Assembly: GCF_036227325.1 (NCBI RefSeq) | Contig: NZ_CP109467.1 | Coordinates: 868,001-932,000 of the forward strand | DNA length: 64,000 bases | DNA from: Streptomyces sp. NBC_01465 | GTDB lineage: Bacteria; Actinomycetota; Actinomycetes; Streptomycetales; Streptomycetaceae | Direction of reading: 5' to 3' | Part shown: positions 32,310 through 44,958 of the stretch, piece by piece | Layout: the number at the start of each line of letters is the position of its first letter | How positions within the stretch are numbered: the stretch's first letter is position 1 | Made by a program: the position numbers and the translations under genes | Notes under the pieces: generated by a model | The model's database searches: none | Seen by the model: only the letters and a program-made list of their open reading frames with translations | Told to the model about the DNA's origin: nothing

Positions 32310-33289
32310 CAGTTGTTCTCCTCGGTGCGGGTCGTGCTGATGGCGGGCTCGGAGCCGCCCAGAAGCAGATAGAGGACGGCCATGCGGGCCGAGACGCCGT
32401 TGGCGACCTGCTCGACGGCCGTGCAGCGGTCGGAGTCGGCGACCTCGGCGGTGATCTCCATGCCGCGGACCATCGGGCCCGGGTGCATCACGATGGCGTC
32501 GGCGGGCATCTTCGCCATGCGCAGGCCGTCGAGGCCGTAGCGCCGCGAGTACTCGCGCTCGGTGGGGAAGAAGGCGGCGTTCATCCGCTCGCGCTGGACG
32601 CGCAGCATCATCACGGCGTCGGACTTCGGCAGCACGGCGTCCAGGTCGTAGCTGACCTCGCAGGGCCAGCTCTCGACGCCGACGGGGACCAGGGTCGGCG
32701 GGGCGACCAGGGTGACCTGGGCGCCGAGGGTGTGCAGCAGCAGGACGTTGGAGCGGGCCACGCGGCTGTGCAGTACGTCGCCGACGATCGTGACGCGGCG
32801 GCCGTCGAGCCCCTTGCCCATGCCCGCGTCGCGGCCGACGAGCCGGCGGCGCAGCGTGAAGGCGTCGAGCAGGGCCTGGGTGGGGTGCTCGTGGGTGCCG
32901 TCGCCCGCGTTGACGACCGTGGAGTCGATCCAGCCGGAGTTGGCGAGGCGGTAGGGGGCGCCGGAGGCGGGGTGGCGGATGACGACGGCGTCGGCGCCCA
33001 TGGCCTCCAGGGTCAGCGCGGTGTCCTTGAGGGACTCGCCCTTCGAGACCGAGGAGCCCTTGGCGGAGAAGTTGATGACGTCGGCGGACAGGCGCTTGGC
33101 GGCGGCCTCGAAGGAGATCCGGGTGCGGGTCGAGTCCTCGAAGAAGAGGTTGACGACCGTACGGCCGCGCAGCGTCGGCAGCTTCTTGATCGGCCGGTCG
33201 GCGACCCGGGCCATCTCCTCGGCGGTGTCGAGGACGAGTACGGCGTCGTCGCGGGTGAGGTCGGCGGCCGAGATGAGGTGACGCTTCAT
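32309..33289 (-). CDS. pyrB: Aspartate carbamoyltransferase catalytic subunit
   Basis: The 326-aa enzyme condenses carbamoyl phosphate with aspartate. Motifs are [19 protein letters not shown] (carbamoyl-phosphate site), [22 protein letters not shown] and [13 protein letters not shown]. No pyrI regulatory gene follows, as usual in Gram-positive bacteria. TGGAG lies about 12 nt upstream of the ATG. A 13-codon reading frame (33286-33327) ends overlapping this start. Confidence 0.97.
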   Translation of the reverse strand: MKRHLISAADLTRDDAVLVLDTAEEMARVADRPIKKLPTLRGRTVVNLFFEDSTRTRISFEAAAKRLSADVINFSAKGSSVSKGESLKDTALTLEAMGADAVVIRHPASGAPYRLANSGWIDSTVVNAGDGTHEHPTQALLDAFTLRRRLVGRDAGMGKGLDGRRVTIVGDVLHSRVARSNVLLLHTLGAQVTLVAPPTLVPVGVESWPCEVSYDLDAVLPKSDAVMMLRVQRERMNAAFFPTEREYSRRYGLDGLRMAKMPADAIVMHPGPMVRGMEITAEVADSDRCTAVEQVANGVSARMAVLYLLLGGSEPAISTTRTEENN

Positions 33290-33368
33290 CTGATTGCAGC
33301 TCCAGGGAAAGCGGAGATTTCGGGCATGAGGACGCGCGAAAGGACCAGGGGTGGCGGTCCCGGAGGGG

Positions 33369-33977
<609 letters not shown>

Positions 33978-34074
33978 GGACCTTAAAGGACGTCGAAATT
34001 ACGTAGCCCAGGTTATCAGGGGGTGTACGGCCCTGTTCACGCCCCCTGCCGGAGGGCGGTCCGGACCATTCGGC

Positions 34075-34104
34075 TTGACGCATCCAAGTAACGCTGCGTA
34101 ACCT
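34075..34104 (+). promoter_or_regulatory. bldD promoter
   Basis: TTGACG (34075-34080), an 18-nt spacer and TAACCT (34099-34104) form a good housekeeping-type promoter about 60 nt upstream of the bldD ATG. Both BldD boxes lie at or just downstream of the -10. Confidence 0.8.
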
Positions 34105-34117
34105 CACAGTGAGTTAC
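34089..34117. promoter_or_regulatory. Two tandem BldD boxes at the bldD promoter
   Basis: Box 1 TAACGCTGCGTAAC (34089-34102) matches the BldD consensus tnACnc(A/T)GnGTnAn at every fixed position and overlaps the -10. Box 2 TCACAGTGAGTTAC (34104-34117) matches at all but one position and covers the predicted start site. This arrangement fits the autorepression of bldD known in S. coelicolor. Confidence 0.85.
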
Positions 34118-34164
34118 CAGCCGCGCGGCGGAGCCGCACATTGACTCAGTGTCCGGGGAGCCTT

Positions 34165-34662
34165 ATGTCCAGCGAATACGCAAAACAGCTCGGGGCCAAG
34201 CTCCGCGCCATCCGCACCCAGCAGGGCCTCTCGCTCCACGGTGTGGAGGAGAAGTCCCAGGGCCGCTGGAAGGCCGTCGTGGTGGGTTCGTACGAGCGCG
34301 GCGACCGTGCCGTGACCGTGCAGCGCCTTGCCGAGCTGGCGGACTTCTACGGCGTCCCGGTGCAGGAGCTTCTGCCGGGTACGACGCCGGGCGGGGCCGC
34401 CGAGCCGCCGCCCAAGCTCGTCCTGGATCTGGAGCGCCTCGCGCACGTCCCGCCGGAGAAGGCCGGACCGCTGCAGCGTTACGCCGCCACGATCCAGAGC
34501 CAGCGCGGCGACTACAACGGCAAGGTGCTGTCGATCCGTCAGGACGACCTGCGCACTCTCGCCGTCATCTACGACCAGTCCCCCTCGGTCCTGACCGAGC
34601 AGCTCATCAGCTGGGGCGTGCTGGACGCGGATGCCCGCCGTGCGGTGCACGACGAGGTCTGA
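34165..34662 (+). CDS. bldD: Developmental master regulator BldD
   Basis: The 165-aa protein has an N-terminal XRE-type HTH DNA-binding domain (LGAKLRAIRTQQGLSLHGVEEKSQGRWKAVVVGSYERG, about 9-70). The C-terminal domain binds tetrameric cyclic-di-GMP: the signature Arg114-Gly-Asp116, eight residues, Arg125-Gln-Asp-Asp128 is intact. With c-di-GMP, BldD dimerises and represses sporulation genes during vegetative growth. ATG 34165 has GGGGAG 5-10 nt upstream. It lies divergent from pyrR and convergent with the PLP gene, with a terminator after it. Confidence 0.98.
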   Translation: MSSEYAKQLGAKLRAIRTQQGLSLHGVEEKSQGRWKAVVVGSYERGDRAVTVQRLAELADFYGVPVQELLPGTTPGGAAEPPPKLVLDLERLAHVPPEKAGPLQRYAATIQSQRGDYNGKVLSIRQDDLRTLAVIYDQSPSVLTEQLISWGVLDADARRAVHDEV

Positions 34663-34701
34663 CCCCCTCCCGGGATTTCCCGGAAGAAACGTCACGTCCG
34701 A

Positions 34702-34732
34702 AGGGCGGACCCGCTTGTTGCGGGTCCGCCCT
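34702..34732. terminator. Bidirectional terminator between bldD and PLP-lyase gene
   Basis: A perfect 13-bp stem (AGGGCGGACCCGC and complement) with a TTGTT loop lies 39 nt after the bldD stop and 9 nt after the convergent gene's stop. Confidence 0.88.
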
Positions 34733-34741
34733 CGGTCGTTC

Positions 34742-36178
34742 TCAGGTGTAGAGACGGCCGATCAGCTCCGGCAGCAGACGCTCGGTCAGTTTCGGCGGGA
34801 GCACCTGCAGTACGGCCAGGACGGGGGCCATCCTCTCGGGCAGCTCCCCGCCTTCGCCGACCCCCGCGAGGCTCAGGGCGAGCGCCGCCTCCTCGGGGGT
34901 CAGGGTGTCGGGGTCCAGCAGCCCTGCGGCCGCGACGAGTTCGGGATCGATGTCGACCGGTCCGAGCTCCCGGGCGGCCCGCACCGCGGTGGCGAGGTCG
35001 ACGAGCAGTTGCCGTACGGTCTCCTCCCCCGCGACTGCCGCGGTCACGGTCAGATGCAGATTGGCCGGGGACCCGGCGAAGGCCGGCTGCGGCTGGAGGT
35101 ACCAGCCGCGCCCGCGCATCTCGTCGGCCACCACGAACGGGTCGATGCCCGGCTCGTCCGCGGCGACGGCGATCAGCGAGGAATCGGGCCGGCCGAGGAT
35201 CCGCAGCCCCTCGACGGACCGGATGCCCTCGGTGAGAGCGACAGCCGCCCGGTGGACCCGCATCGACAGATCGACATAGCCCTCGGTGCCGATGCGCTCC
35301 AGAACGGCCCATGCGGCGGCGAGCGGTGCGGCCGACTTGGTGCCCTGCAAGGTCGCGTTGACCACCGGGTAGCCGGGCCACGAGGCGTGCGCGAACCAGC
35401 CGTGACGGCGCAGTTCGGCGTCCCGGAAGAGCAGCACCGAGGCGCCCTTGGCCGCGTATCCGTACTTGTGCAGGTCCACGGAGAGCGAGGTGACTCCGGC
35501 CACGGACAGGTCGAACGGCGGCAGCGCGGGCGCATCCTCCGAGAGCCGCAGATGTCCCAGGTACCAGCCGCCGATGCACGCGTCGACATGGCAGAGGATC
35601 CCGCGCCGGGCCGCCTCACCGGCCACCTCCGTCACGGGGTCGATGACCCCGTGGGCGTACGAGGGAGCGGAGACGACGACCAGGGCGGTGTTCTCGGTGA
35701 GCGCGGCCGCGACGTCCTCGGCACGCACCGCGTACGTCTCCGGGTCTGCCGGCACGACGACCGGCTTCAGCCCGAAGAGCGCGGCCGCCTTGTGGAAGGC
35801 GGCGTGCGCGGTGTCGGGCAAGACGATCTCGGGGGCGAGCACGCCCCGGGTCCTGCGGGCGTGCTCGCGGGCCGTGTACACGGCGAGCAGGCAGCTCTCG
35901 GTGCCCCCGCTGGTGAAGGTCCCCGCGGTGGACTCGTCGCCGCCGAGCAGCCGGGACGCCCGCGCGACGATGTCGTTCTCCAGCGCCACCACGCTGGGGA
36001 AGACGGTCATGTCGAGCCCGTTGACGCCCGCGAACCGCGCTGCCGCCTCGGACGCGAGCTCCTCGATGCCTTCGAGGCCCGAGTCGTAGACGTACGCCAT
36101 GGTGCGCCCGCCCTTCACGGGCAGATCGGCCGCGCGCAGGGCGCCGAGCCGGTCGAGAATCTCCTGGTCAGTGCTCAC
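34742..36178 (-). CDS. PLP-dependent enzyme of the sphingosine-1-phosphate lyase-like / group II decarboxylase family
   Basis: The 478-aa fold-type I PLP enzyme has a PLP-lysine in the motif SVDLHKYGYAAKG, the form found in sphingosine-1-phosphate lyases. Further lyase-like segments are FPSVVALENDIVARA, TFTSGGTESCLLAVYTARE, PEIVLPDTAHAAFHKAAALFG and [30 protein letters not shown]. Such enzymes split phosphorylated amino alcohols or decarboxylate amino acids. The usual N-terminal membrane anchor of eukaryotic S1P lyase is absent, as in bacterial homologues. The GTG start overlaps the transporter stop by 4 nt with GGAG upstream. Substrate is unknown; an amino-acid decarboxylase remains the main alternative. 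Confidence 0.8.
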   Translation of the reverse strand: MSTDQEILDRLGALRAADLPVKGGRTMAYVYDSGLEGIEELASEAAARFAGVNGLDMTVFPSVVALENDIVARASRLLGGDESTAGTFTSGGTESCLLAVYTAREHARRTRGVLAPEIVLPDTAHAAFHKAAALFGLKPVVVPADPETYAVRAEDVAAALTENTALVVVSAPSYAHGVIDPVTEVAGEAARRGILCHVDACIGGWYLGHLRLSEDAPALPPFDLSVAGVTSLSVDLHKYGYAAKGASVLLFRDAELRRHGWFAHASWPGYPVVNATLQGTKSAAPLAAAWAVLERIGTEGYVDLSMRVHRAAVALTEGIRSVEGLRILGRPDSSLIAVAADEPGIDPFVVADEMRGRGWYLQPQPAFAGSPANLHLTVTAAVAGEETVRQLLVDLATAVRAARELGPVDIDPELVAAAGLLDPDTLTPEEAALALSLAGVGEGGELPERMAPVLAVLQVLPPKLTERLLPELIGRLYT

Positions 36179-37557
36179 AGTTGCTCCACGGTCGGTACGG
36201 AAGGATCGTGTCCGGCGGCGTCCGCCAGCCGGACGAGTTCGCTCTCGCTCAGCCGGTAGCGGCCGAGCAGGGGCAGGCTGAGCAGCAGCAGGACCGCGGG
36301 CAGGGCGCCGAAGCCCACGACGATCGCGGTGAGTGCGGAGTCGGGCTGGTCGACCCGGTGCGCGGCGTCCGACGAGACGAAGCCGCCGAGGGCCAGGACG
36401 AGTCCGAAGAGTCCTGGGCCCACGGCGAGCCCGAGCGTCTCCCCCGCCGTCCAGAGCCCGGTGAAGAGCCCGGCCCTGCGCCGCCCGCTGCGGAAGGCGT
36501 CGGCCGCGACGGCGTCGCCGAGCATCGCCATCGGCAGCATCTGCATCCCGGCGTATCCGATCCCGGCCAGCGCGACCGCTCCGTACACCGCACCGTTCGG
36601 CAGTTGCCGGGCCAGCGCCGCGACCACCGCGCCCGCCAGGAAGCAGCACGAGGCGGCAATCGCGGCCGTGCGCTTGCCGGTACGGCGTCCGACCGCCAGC
36701 CACAGCGGCATAGCGAGCAGCGAGGGCACGATGAGGCAGGCGAAGAGCAGCGTCGTGGCGCTCGGCCGCCCCAGGATGTACGTGGCGAAGTACTGCGTGC
36801 CCGCGAGCATCAGCCCGGTCGCCGCCGCCTGCACGACGAAGGCGGCCAGCAGCCAGAGGAAGGGCTTGTTGGTCCGGGCGGCCCTCAGCTGGGCGAGGAG
36901 TCCGCCCTCGCTGGTCGTACGGAGCACCGCGCGCGTCCCGGCGGTGGCGGCGAAGGCCGCGAGCATCCCCACGCAGAGCAGTGCGCCGACGGCCACGCCC
37001 ATCAGCCGGTAGCCGCCGGGGGTGCCCCGTTCGTCGTCCGTGGCCCCGGCGAGCAGCGGCGCGACGGCTCCGGAGAGCAGGATCGCTGTGCCGAGGAAGG
37101 CGACCCGCCAGGACATGATGCGGGCGCGCTCGTCGGGGTCGGCGGTGAGCTCGGCGGGCAGGGCGACGTACGGGACCTGGAAGCAGGCGTACGCGGTGGC
37201 CGTCAGCAGGAAGAGCAGCGCCACATAGGCGGCGGCCCAGCCCGTGCCCACGTCCGGCGCGGCGAACATCGCGGCGAAGCAGAGCGGCATGGTGAGCGCA
37301 CCGAGCAGCATCCAGGGACGGCGCGGGCCCCAGCGGTGCTCGGTGCGGTCGGAGAGGCTGCCGATCCACGGGTTGAGCAGGACGTCCCATGCCTTGGGCA
37401 GGAAGACCAGCAGCCCGGCCACCCCTGCGGCCACGCCCAGGATTTCGGTCAGGTAGTAGAGCAGCAGCAGACCTGGGACGGTGCCGAAGGTGCCGGTGGC
37501 GAACGAGCCCAGCCCGTAGCCGATCCGGACCCTGGCCCCCAGCGCGGGTTCGGGCAT
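36175..37557 (-). CDS. GPH/MelB-type MFS transporter
   Basis: The 460-aa protein has about 12 transmembrane helices. Near the N-terminus it carries the GPH family features LPKAWDVLLNPWIGSLSDRTEHRWGPRRPWMLLG (loop 2-3) and FQVPYVALPAELTADPDERARIMSWR. These features are shared by MelB and by the eukaryotic lysolipid carriers MFSD2A/B. The partner PLP gene overlaps by 4 nt, so the two form one unit. No strong ribosome binding site precedes the ATG. It probably imports or exports the substrate or product of the lyase-like enzyme. Sugar or glycoside symport is the default alternative for this family. Confidence 0.82.
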   Translation of the reverse strand: MPEPALGARVRIGYGLGSFATGTFGTVPGLLLLYYLTEILGVAAGVAGLLVFLPKAWDVLLNPWIGSLSDRTEHRWGPRRPWMLLGALTMPLCFAAMFAAPDVGTGWAAAYVALLFLLTATAYACFQVPYVALPAELTADPDERARIMSWRVAFLGTAILLSGAVAPLLAGATDDERGTPGGYRLMGVAVGALLCVGMLAAFAATAGTRAVLRTTSEGGLLAQLRAARTNKPFLWLLAAFVVQAAATGLMLAGTQYFATYILGRPSATTLLFACLIVPSLLAMPLWLAVGRRTGKRTAAIAASCCFLAGAVVAALARQLPNGAVYGAVALAGIGYAGMQMLPMAMLGDAVAADAFRSGRRRAGLFTGLWTAGETLGLAVGPGLFGLVLALGGFVSSDAAHRVDQPDSALTAIVVGFGALPAVLLLLSLPLLGRYRLSESELVRLADAAGHDPSVPTVEQL

Positions 37558-37594
37558 GGGCCGAAACCTAGATCACCACTGCGGACATGCACCA

Positions 37595-37633
37595 GGCCCG
37601 GAGCTGAAGATTGTTCATCTTCTGCTCCGGGCC
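37595..37633 (-). terminator. Terminator after nusB
   Basis: A 17-bp stem with one mismatch (GGCCCGGAGCTGAAGAT) and a 5-nt loop lies 17 nt beyond the nusB stop and ends about 37 nt upstream of the transporter ATG. Confidence 0.85.
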
Positions 37634-37650
37634 CGGGAAGAGCTGTGCGG

Positions 37651-38082
37651 CTAGTCGCGGCGCAGGCTCGGCTTGAGGTCCTTGAAGCGGGCCAGCAGGC
37701 CGTTGATGAAGGACGGCGACTCGTCGGTGGAGAACTCCTTGGCGAGCTGCACCGCCTCGTCGATCACCACCGCGTCCGGTGTCCCGTCGACCCACACCAG
37801 TTCGTACGCACCGAGGCGCACGATGTTGCGGTCGACGACCGGCATCCGGTCGAGCGTCCAGCCCACCGCGTAGGTGGCGATGAGGTCGTCGATGCGGTCC
37901 GCGTACTCCGCGTACCCCTCGACGAGCTCCATCGTGTACTCGCTGACCGGCGGCTGCCGGTCGTCGCCGCTGTGGGAATGACGGATCCAGTCCGCGAGGA
38001 CCGTCTGCACGGAAGCCCCGCGCTGGTCGGCCTCGAAGAGGATCTGGAAGGCGCGCTTGCGCGCCGTGTTCCGGGCAGCCAC
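37651..38082 (-). CDS. nusB: Transcription antitermination protein NusB
   Basis: The 143-aa all-helical protein begins VAARNTARKRAFQILFEADQRG. It contains MPVVDRNIVRLGAYEL and the late NusB segment VVIDEAVQLAKEFSTDESPSFINGLLARF. With NusE it binds boxA RNA during rRNA transcription. The GTG start lies 2 nt after the efp stop, so it is coupled to efp. Confidence 0.96.
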   Translation of the reverse strand: MAARNTARKRAFQILFEADQRGASVQTVLADWIRHSHSGDDRQPPVSEYTMELVEGYAEYADRIDDLIATYAVGWTLDRMPVVDRNIVRLGAYELVWVDGTPDAVVIDEAVQLAKEFSTDESPSFINGLLARFKDLKPSLRRD

Positions 38083-38084
38083 GG

Positions 38085-38651
38085 TTAGCTGTTCACCCGG
38101 CCGAGGTAATCGCCGGTGCGGGTGTCGACCTTGATCTTCTCACCGGTCGTGATGAACAGCGGAACACCGATCTCGTAACCGGTCTCCAGCGTCGCCGGCT
38201 TGGTGCCACCGGTGGAGCGGTCGCCCTGGACGCCCGGGTCGGTGTGCTGGATCGTCAGCTCGACGGCGGCCGGCAGCTCGACGTAGAGCACCTCGCCCTC
38301 GTGCTGCGCGACGGAGGCGGTGAAGCCCTCGATCAGGAAGTTGGCGGTGTTGCCGACGGACTTGCGGTCGACCATGAGCTGGTCGTACGTGCTCATGTCC
38401 ATGAAGACGAAGTACTCGCCGTCCATGTACGAGAACTGCATGTCACGGCGGTCGATGGTGGCCGTCTCGACCTTCGTGCCGGCGTTGAACGTCTTGTCGA
38501 CGACCTTGCCGGACATCACGCTCTTGAGCTTGGTGCGCACGAAGGCCGGGCCCTTGCCGGGCTTGACGTGCTGGAACTCGACGACGGACCAGAGCTGGCC
38601 TCCGTCGAGCTTGAGCACCATGCCGTTCTTGAGGTCGTTCGTGGAAGCCAC
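38085..38651 (-). CDS. efp: Translation elongation factor P
   Basis: The 188-aa three-domain protein starts [18 protein letters not shown]. It relieves ribosome stalling at polyproline. The tip loop of domain I reads [11 protein letters not shown], the PGKGP loop type that in actinobacteria has been reported to work without modification. The C-terminal domain ends [23 protein letters not shown] precedes the GTG. It is cotranscribed with nusB and probably with the upstream M24 gene. Confidence 0.97.
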   Translation of the reverse strand: MASTNDLKNGMVLKLDGGQLWSVVEFQHVKPGKGPAFVRTKLKSVMSGKVVDKTFNAGTKVETATIDRRDMQFSYMDGEYFVFMDMSTYDQLMVDRKSVGNTANFLIEGFTASVAQHEGEVLYVELPAAVELTIQHTDPGVQGDRSTGGTKPATLETGYEIGVPLFITTGEKIKVDTRTGDYLGRVNS

Positions 38652-38700
38652 GGTTGAGGTTCTCCTGGACTGCGCGTGTGTGGGACCGAGGGTCCGCACG

Positions 38701-39813
38701 CTAGAGAGCGAGCAGTTCCTTGGTCGTAATGGTGAGTAGCTCGGGTCCGCCGTCCGCCTCGGGGCGTACGACTAGCGTGTCATCGATCCGGACTCCGCCC
38801 CGGCCCGGGAGGTGGACCCCCGGTTCGACGGTGACCGGCACGCAAGCGTCCAGTTTACCCATGGCCGCAGGTGCCAGCTGCGGGTCCTCGTCGATTTCGA
38901 GCCCCACACCGTGTCCGGTGGTCTCCGCGAGGGCCTCCGCATGGCCCGCCGCGTCCACGACCTGACGGGCCGCGCGGTCCACATCGCGGTACTCCGCGCC
39001 AGGGGCGAGAGCCTCGCGGCCGGCCCGCTGAGCGGCGAAAACCAGGTCGTAGAGCTCGATCTGCCAGTCCGCCGGGGCGGTCCCGATGACGAACGTACGG
39101 CCGACCTCGCACCGGTAACCGCGGTAGTTCGCGCCGAGGCAGACAGAAAGGAAATCCCCTTCCTCGACCCTGCGGTCGGAGGGCCTGTGCTTGCCCCGGC
39201 CGGAGTTCGGTCCGGTGCCGACGGAGGTGGCGAAGGCGGGGCCGTCGGCGCCGTGGTCGACCAGCCTGCGCTCCAGCTCCAGGGCGAGATGGCGTTCGGT
39301 GCGGCCGACCAGAATCGATTCGAGCAGCTCTCCGAGCGCCTGGTCGGCGATCTCGGCCGCGATCCGCAGACAGGCGATCTCGTCCTCGTCCTTGATGATC
39401 CGCTGCTGCTCCACGGCTCCTGCTAGCCCGTCGAGGCGCAGCCGCGGCGCCACGGAACCCATGGCCCGGTGCCTGGCGACGGTCAGATGGTTCTCCTCCA
39501 CGGCGAGGGAGCCGGTGCCTGCGGAGGCGAGGAGATCCGCCGCCGCGACGGCGGGGTCGCCGCCGGGGGTGGGCAGGACCGTCAGCCGCAGCGACTCGTC
39601 GGGGCGGCCGTCGGCCGGGTCGCTCGCCGGGGTGCGCGGGCAGAGCAGTACGTCGTCGCCACCGCCGCTGCCGAGCAGCAGGACGGCGCCGGGGGGCGCT
39701 CCGCCCGCGAGGTAGCGCACATTCGCCGGGCGCGAGACCAGCGCGGCCTCGCTGCCCGCCGCAGCACACCGGTCGCGCAGATGGTTTCGCCGGACCGCAT
39801 ACACCTCTGACAT
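38701..39813 (-). CDS. M24-family Xaa-Pro aminopeptidase-like protein with altered metal ligands
   Basis: The 370-aa protein has a creatinase-like N-terminal domain (about 1-130) and a pita-bread M24 domain. In M24 enzymes two Asp, one His and two Glu bind the metal pair. Here the first Asp position reads Cys ([11 protein letters not shown]), the second reads Glu (RCEVGRTF), His is kept ([12 protein letters not shown]), the first Glu is kept ([11 protein letters not shown]), and the last Glu reads Asp (GVRIDDT). It sits where pepQ-like genes lie next to efp in many bacteria. It may be a peptidase with an unusual metal site or a non-catalytic relative. Confidence 0.85.
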   Translation of the reverse strand: MSEVYAVRRNHLRDRCAAAGSEAALVSRPANVRYLAGGAPPGAVLLLGSGGGDDVLLCPRTPASDPADGRPDESLRLTVLPTPGGDPAVAAADLLASAGTGSLAVEENHLTVARHRAMGSVAPRLRLDGLAGAVEQQRIIKDEDEIACLRIAAEIADQALGELLESILVGRTERHLALELERRLVDHGADGPAFATSVGTGPNSGRGKHRPSDRRVEEGDFLSVCLGANYRGYRCEVGRTFVIGTAPADWQIELYDLVFAAQRAGREALAPGAEYRDVDRAARQVVDAAGHAEALAETTGHGVGLEIDEDPQLAPAAMGKLDACVPVTVEPGVHLPGRGGVRIDDTLVVRPEADGGPELLTITTKELLAL

Positions 39814-39879
39814 GGACCGAGCGTAAGAGCGGGAGCCGGGCGCGGCCGGTTCAGCGCGTCCGACCGGGGGGCTGCTCGC

Positions 39880-40674
39880 CTACCAGCTGGGCGGGCTCGC
39901 GATGGAGCGGGCCAGGACGTCGTCCAGGACCTGGGCGGTGGTCGCCACGTCGTAGCCGGAGTTGTCGATGATGGGCAGGCCCGATCCGTACCACCCGGCC
40001 ATCCGGCCGTGGATCCTGGCGACTTCCTCGTCGCTGAGGCGGCGGTTGCCGCTGCGCGCCGCGTTGCGCTCCAGGACGACCTCGAGGCCGGGCAGGAGCA
40101 CCACGGGCAGCAGTCCCGGGCCCACATGTCGCTTCCAGCCGCCGAGGCCGACGACCGGGCGGTCGGGGAAGACCGCGTCGTCGAGGATGCAGGAGATGCC
40201 GTTGGCGAGGAAGTTGCGGGCGGCGAAGCCGCAGGTGCGGCGGGCGAGGCGGTACTGGGCCTCGGAGTGGTCGTTCCAGCCGGACTGGGGATCGGCGAAG
40301 CCGGAACAGACCCACTCACGGACGTCGTCGAGGCTGATGTGGGCGGTGGGGACGCGCCGGCTCTGCGCCCAGTGCCGGGCGACGGTGGTCTTTCCCGCAC
40401 CGGCCGGCCCGATGAGCAGGACGGCGAGGGTGGTCGCGCCGGTGTCCGCCTGTGCGGTGGCCTGCGGCGGCATCGGCAGCGGTACGGGGCCGCCGGGCGG
40501 CAGCTGGATGTGCCCCGTGGTGTCCAGGGCGGGCCTGCCCCCGGGGGCGCCCGCAGGCGGCCCTGCGGGCGGGACGGGCTGCGGCGCCGGTCCGGTCCAC
40601 CCGGGTGCGGGCGGCGGCGGGCCCTGCGGGGGCGGCGGACCCGGGTGGGTGCCGTGCGCCCATGCGTGCTGCAT
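39880..40674 (-). CDS. P-loop (AAA/zeta-kinase-like) ATPase with proline-rich N-terminus
   Basis: The 264-aa protein has a low-complexity Pro/Gly/Ala N-terminal tail (about 1-75) and a single kinase-like P-loop domain. The P-loop is LLIGPAGAGKTTVARHWA (about 87-104). DDVREWVCSGFADPQSGWND and SCILDDAVFPDRPVVGLGGWKRH suggest a small-molecule or tRNA-modifying kinase fold rather than an AAA+ machine. The SGNRRLSDEEVARIHGRMAGWYGSG segment resembles the lid of polynucleotide/zeta kinases. Substrate is unknown. It lies between the aro genes and the M24 gene on the same strand. Confidence 0.8.
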   Translation of the reverse strand: MQHAWAHGTHPGPPPPQGPPPPAPGWTGPAPQPVPPAGPPAGAPGGRPALDTTGHIQLPPGGPVPLPMPPQATAQADTGATTLAVLLIGPAGAGKTTVARHWAQSRRVPTAHISLDDVREWVCSGFADPQSGWNDHSEAQYRLARRTCGFAARNFLANGISCILDDAVFPDRPVVGLGGWKRHVGPGLLPVVLLPGLEVVLERNAARSGNRRLSDEEVARIHGRMAGWYGSGLPIIDNSGYDVATTAQVLDDVLARSIASPPSW

Positions 40675-40725
40675 CCGGTGCCACTCCGTCTCGTACAGGC
40701 GACAGGTCGTCGCTACCGAACGGTA

Positions 40726-40763
40726 CCCTCCCCGAGCGTCATCCTGTGAACGGCCGGGGAGGG
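40726..40763 (-). terminator. Probable terminator after aroQ
   Basis: A perfect 9-bp stem (CCCTCCCCG and complement) with a 20-nt loop lies 14 nt beyond the aroQ stop. Confidence 0.55.
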
Positions 40764-40777
40764 CTCAAAGTGCCGCG

Positions 40778-43999
<3,222 letters not shown>

Positions 44000-44127
44000 C
44001 GGTGCTCCTCTTGTTGCTCGCGCCTCGAACTGCAACGGCGCGACCGGGCGCGCGACCCGGTCTCGCCACCCCCGATCCTCCCACGCCGCGGAGGGAGGCT
44101 CCGTCCGGTGTCCACTGCCCGGACAGT

Positions 44128-44958
44128 TCAGCCGGCTGCGTGCAGCGCCCGCTCGCCCGCCGCGCGCATGGCCGCGAGGGGGGCCGGCGTCCGCCCGGTC
44201 ATCTGCTCGACCTGGAGCACGGCCTGGTGCACCAGCAGATCGAGCCCGCCCACGACGGCACCGCCACGCGCTGTCCAGCGAGCGGCCAGGGCCGTGGGCC
44301 ACGGGTCGTAGAGCACGTCGAAGAGCGTCCCGGGTACGTCCGGCACCGCCTCGGCCAGGGCGTCGGTGGTGCCGGCGGGCGTGGTCGCGATGACCAGCGG
44401 GGCGGCGAACGCCTCCGCCGCGTCCGCCCAGTCGGCGGTCCGCAGGTCGACGCCCAGCCGCTCGCCCCAGCCGCGCATCTCGGCCGCACGGGCCGCGCTG
44501 CGCACGTACGCGGTGACGGGACCCGTACAGATACGGGAGAGGGCGGCCAGCGCGGACGACGCGGTCGCGCCCGCGCCGAGGACGGCTGCGGACTCCGTCT
44601 TCTCCACCCCGCGCTCGCGCAGCGCGGCGATCATCCCGGGGATGTCGGTGTTGTCGCCGAGGAGGCGGCCGTCCTCGGTGAGGACAACCGTGTTGACGGC
44701 CTCCACGGAGGACGCCGTCTCGCCGATCTCGTCGAGCAGCGGGATGATCGCGCGCTTGAGCGGCATGGTCAGCGACAGGCCGGCCCATGATGCGTCGAGC
44801 CCCCCGATGAAGCCGGGGAGAGCTGCCTCGTCGATCTCGAAGCGGTCGTACGACCAGTGGGCGAGCCCCAGTTCGGCGTAGGCCGCCCGGTGCAGCACCG
44901 GGGAGAGCGAGTGTGCGATGGGCGAGCCGAGGACTGCCGCCCGTCTGGGCTCAGCCAC
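44128..44958 (-). CDS. aroE: Shikimate dehydrogenase
   Basis: The 276-aa NADP enzyme reduces dehydroshikimate. The substrate domain begins [22 protein letters not shown]. The catalytic Lys lies in [17 protein letters not shown] and the Asp in [10 protein letters not shown]. The nucleotide-binding domain has [16 protein letters not shown]. The GTG start overlaps mltG by 8 nt. It is the first aro gene of this stretch, coupled to the upstream cell-wall gene mltG. Confidence 0.95.
   Translation of the reverse strand: MAEPRRAAVLGSPIAHSLSPVLHRAAYAELGLAHWSYDRFEIDEAALPGFIGGLDASWAGLSLTMPLKRAIIPLLDEIGETASSVEAVNTVVLTEDGRLLGDNTDIPGMIAALRERGVEKTESAAVLGAGATASSALAALSRICTGPVTAYVRSAARAAEMRGWGERLGVDLRTADWADAAEAFAAPLVIATTPAGTTDALAEAVPDVPGTLFDVLYDPWPTALAARWTARGGAVVGGLDLLVHQAVLQVEQMTGRTPAPLAAMRAAGERALHAAG

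Noticed and set aside
34742..36178. Simple annotation as aspartate aminotransferase or glutamate decarboxylase
   Set aside because: HKYGYAAKG and the surrounding blocks fit the S1P-lyase-like branch better; the decarboxylase option is kept only as an alternative.
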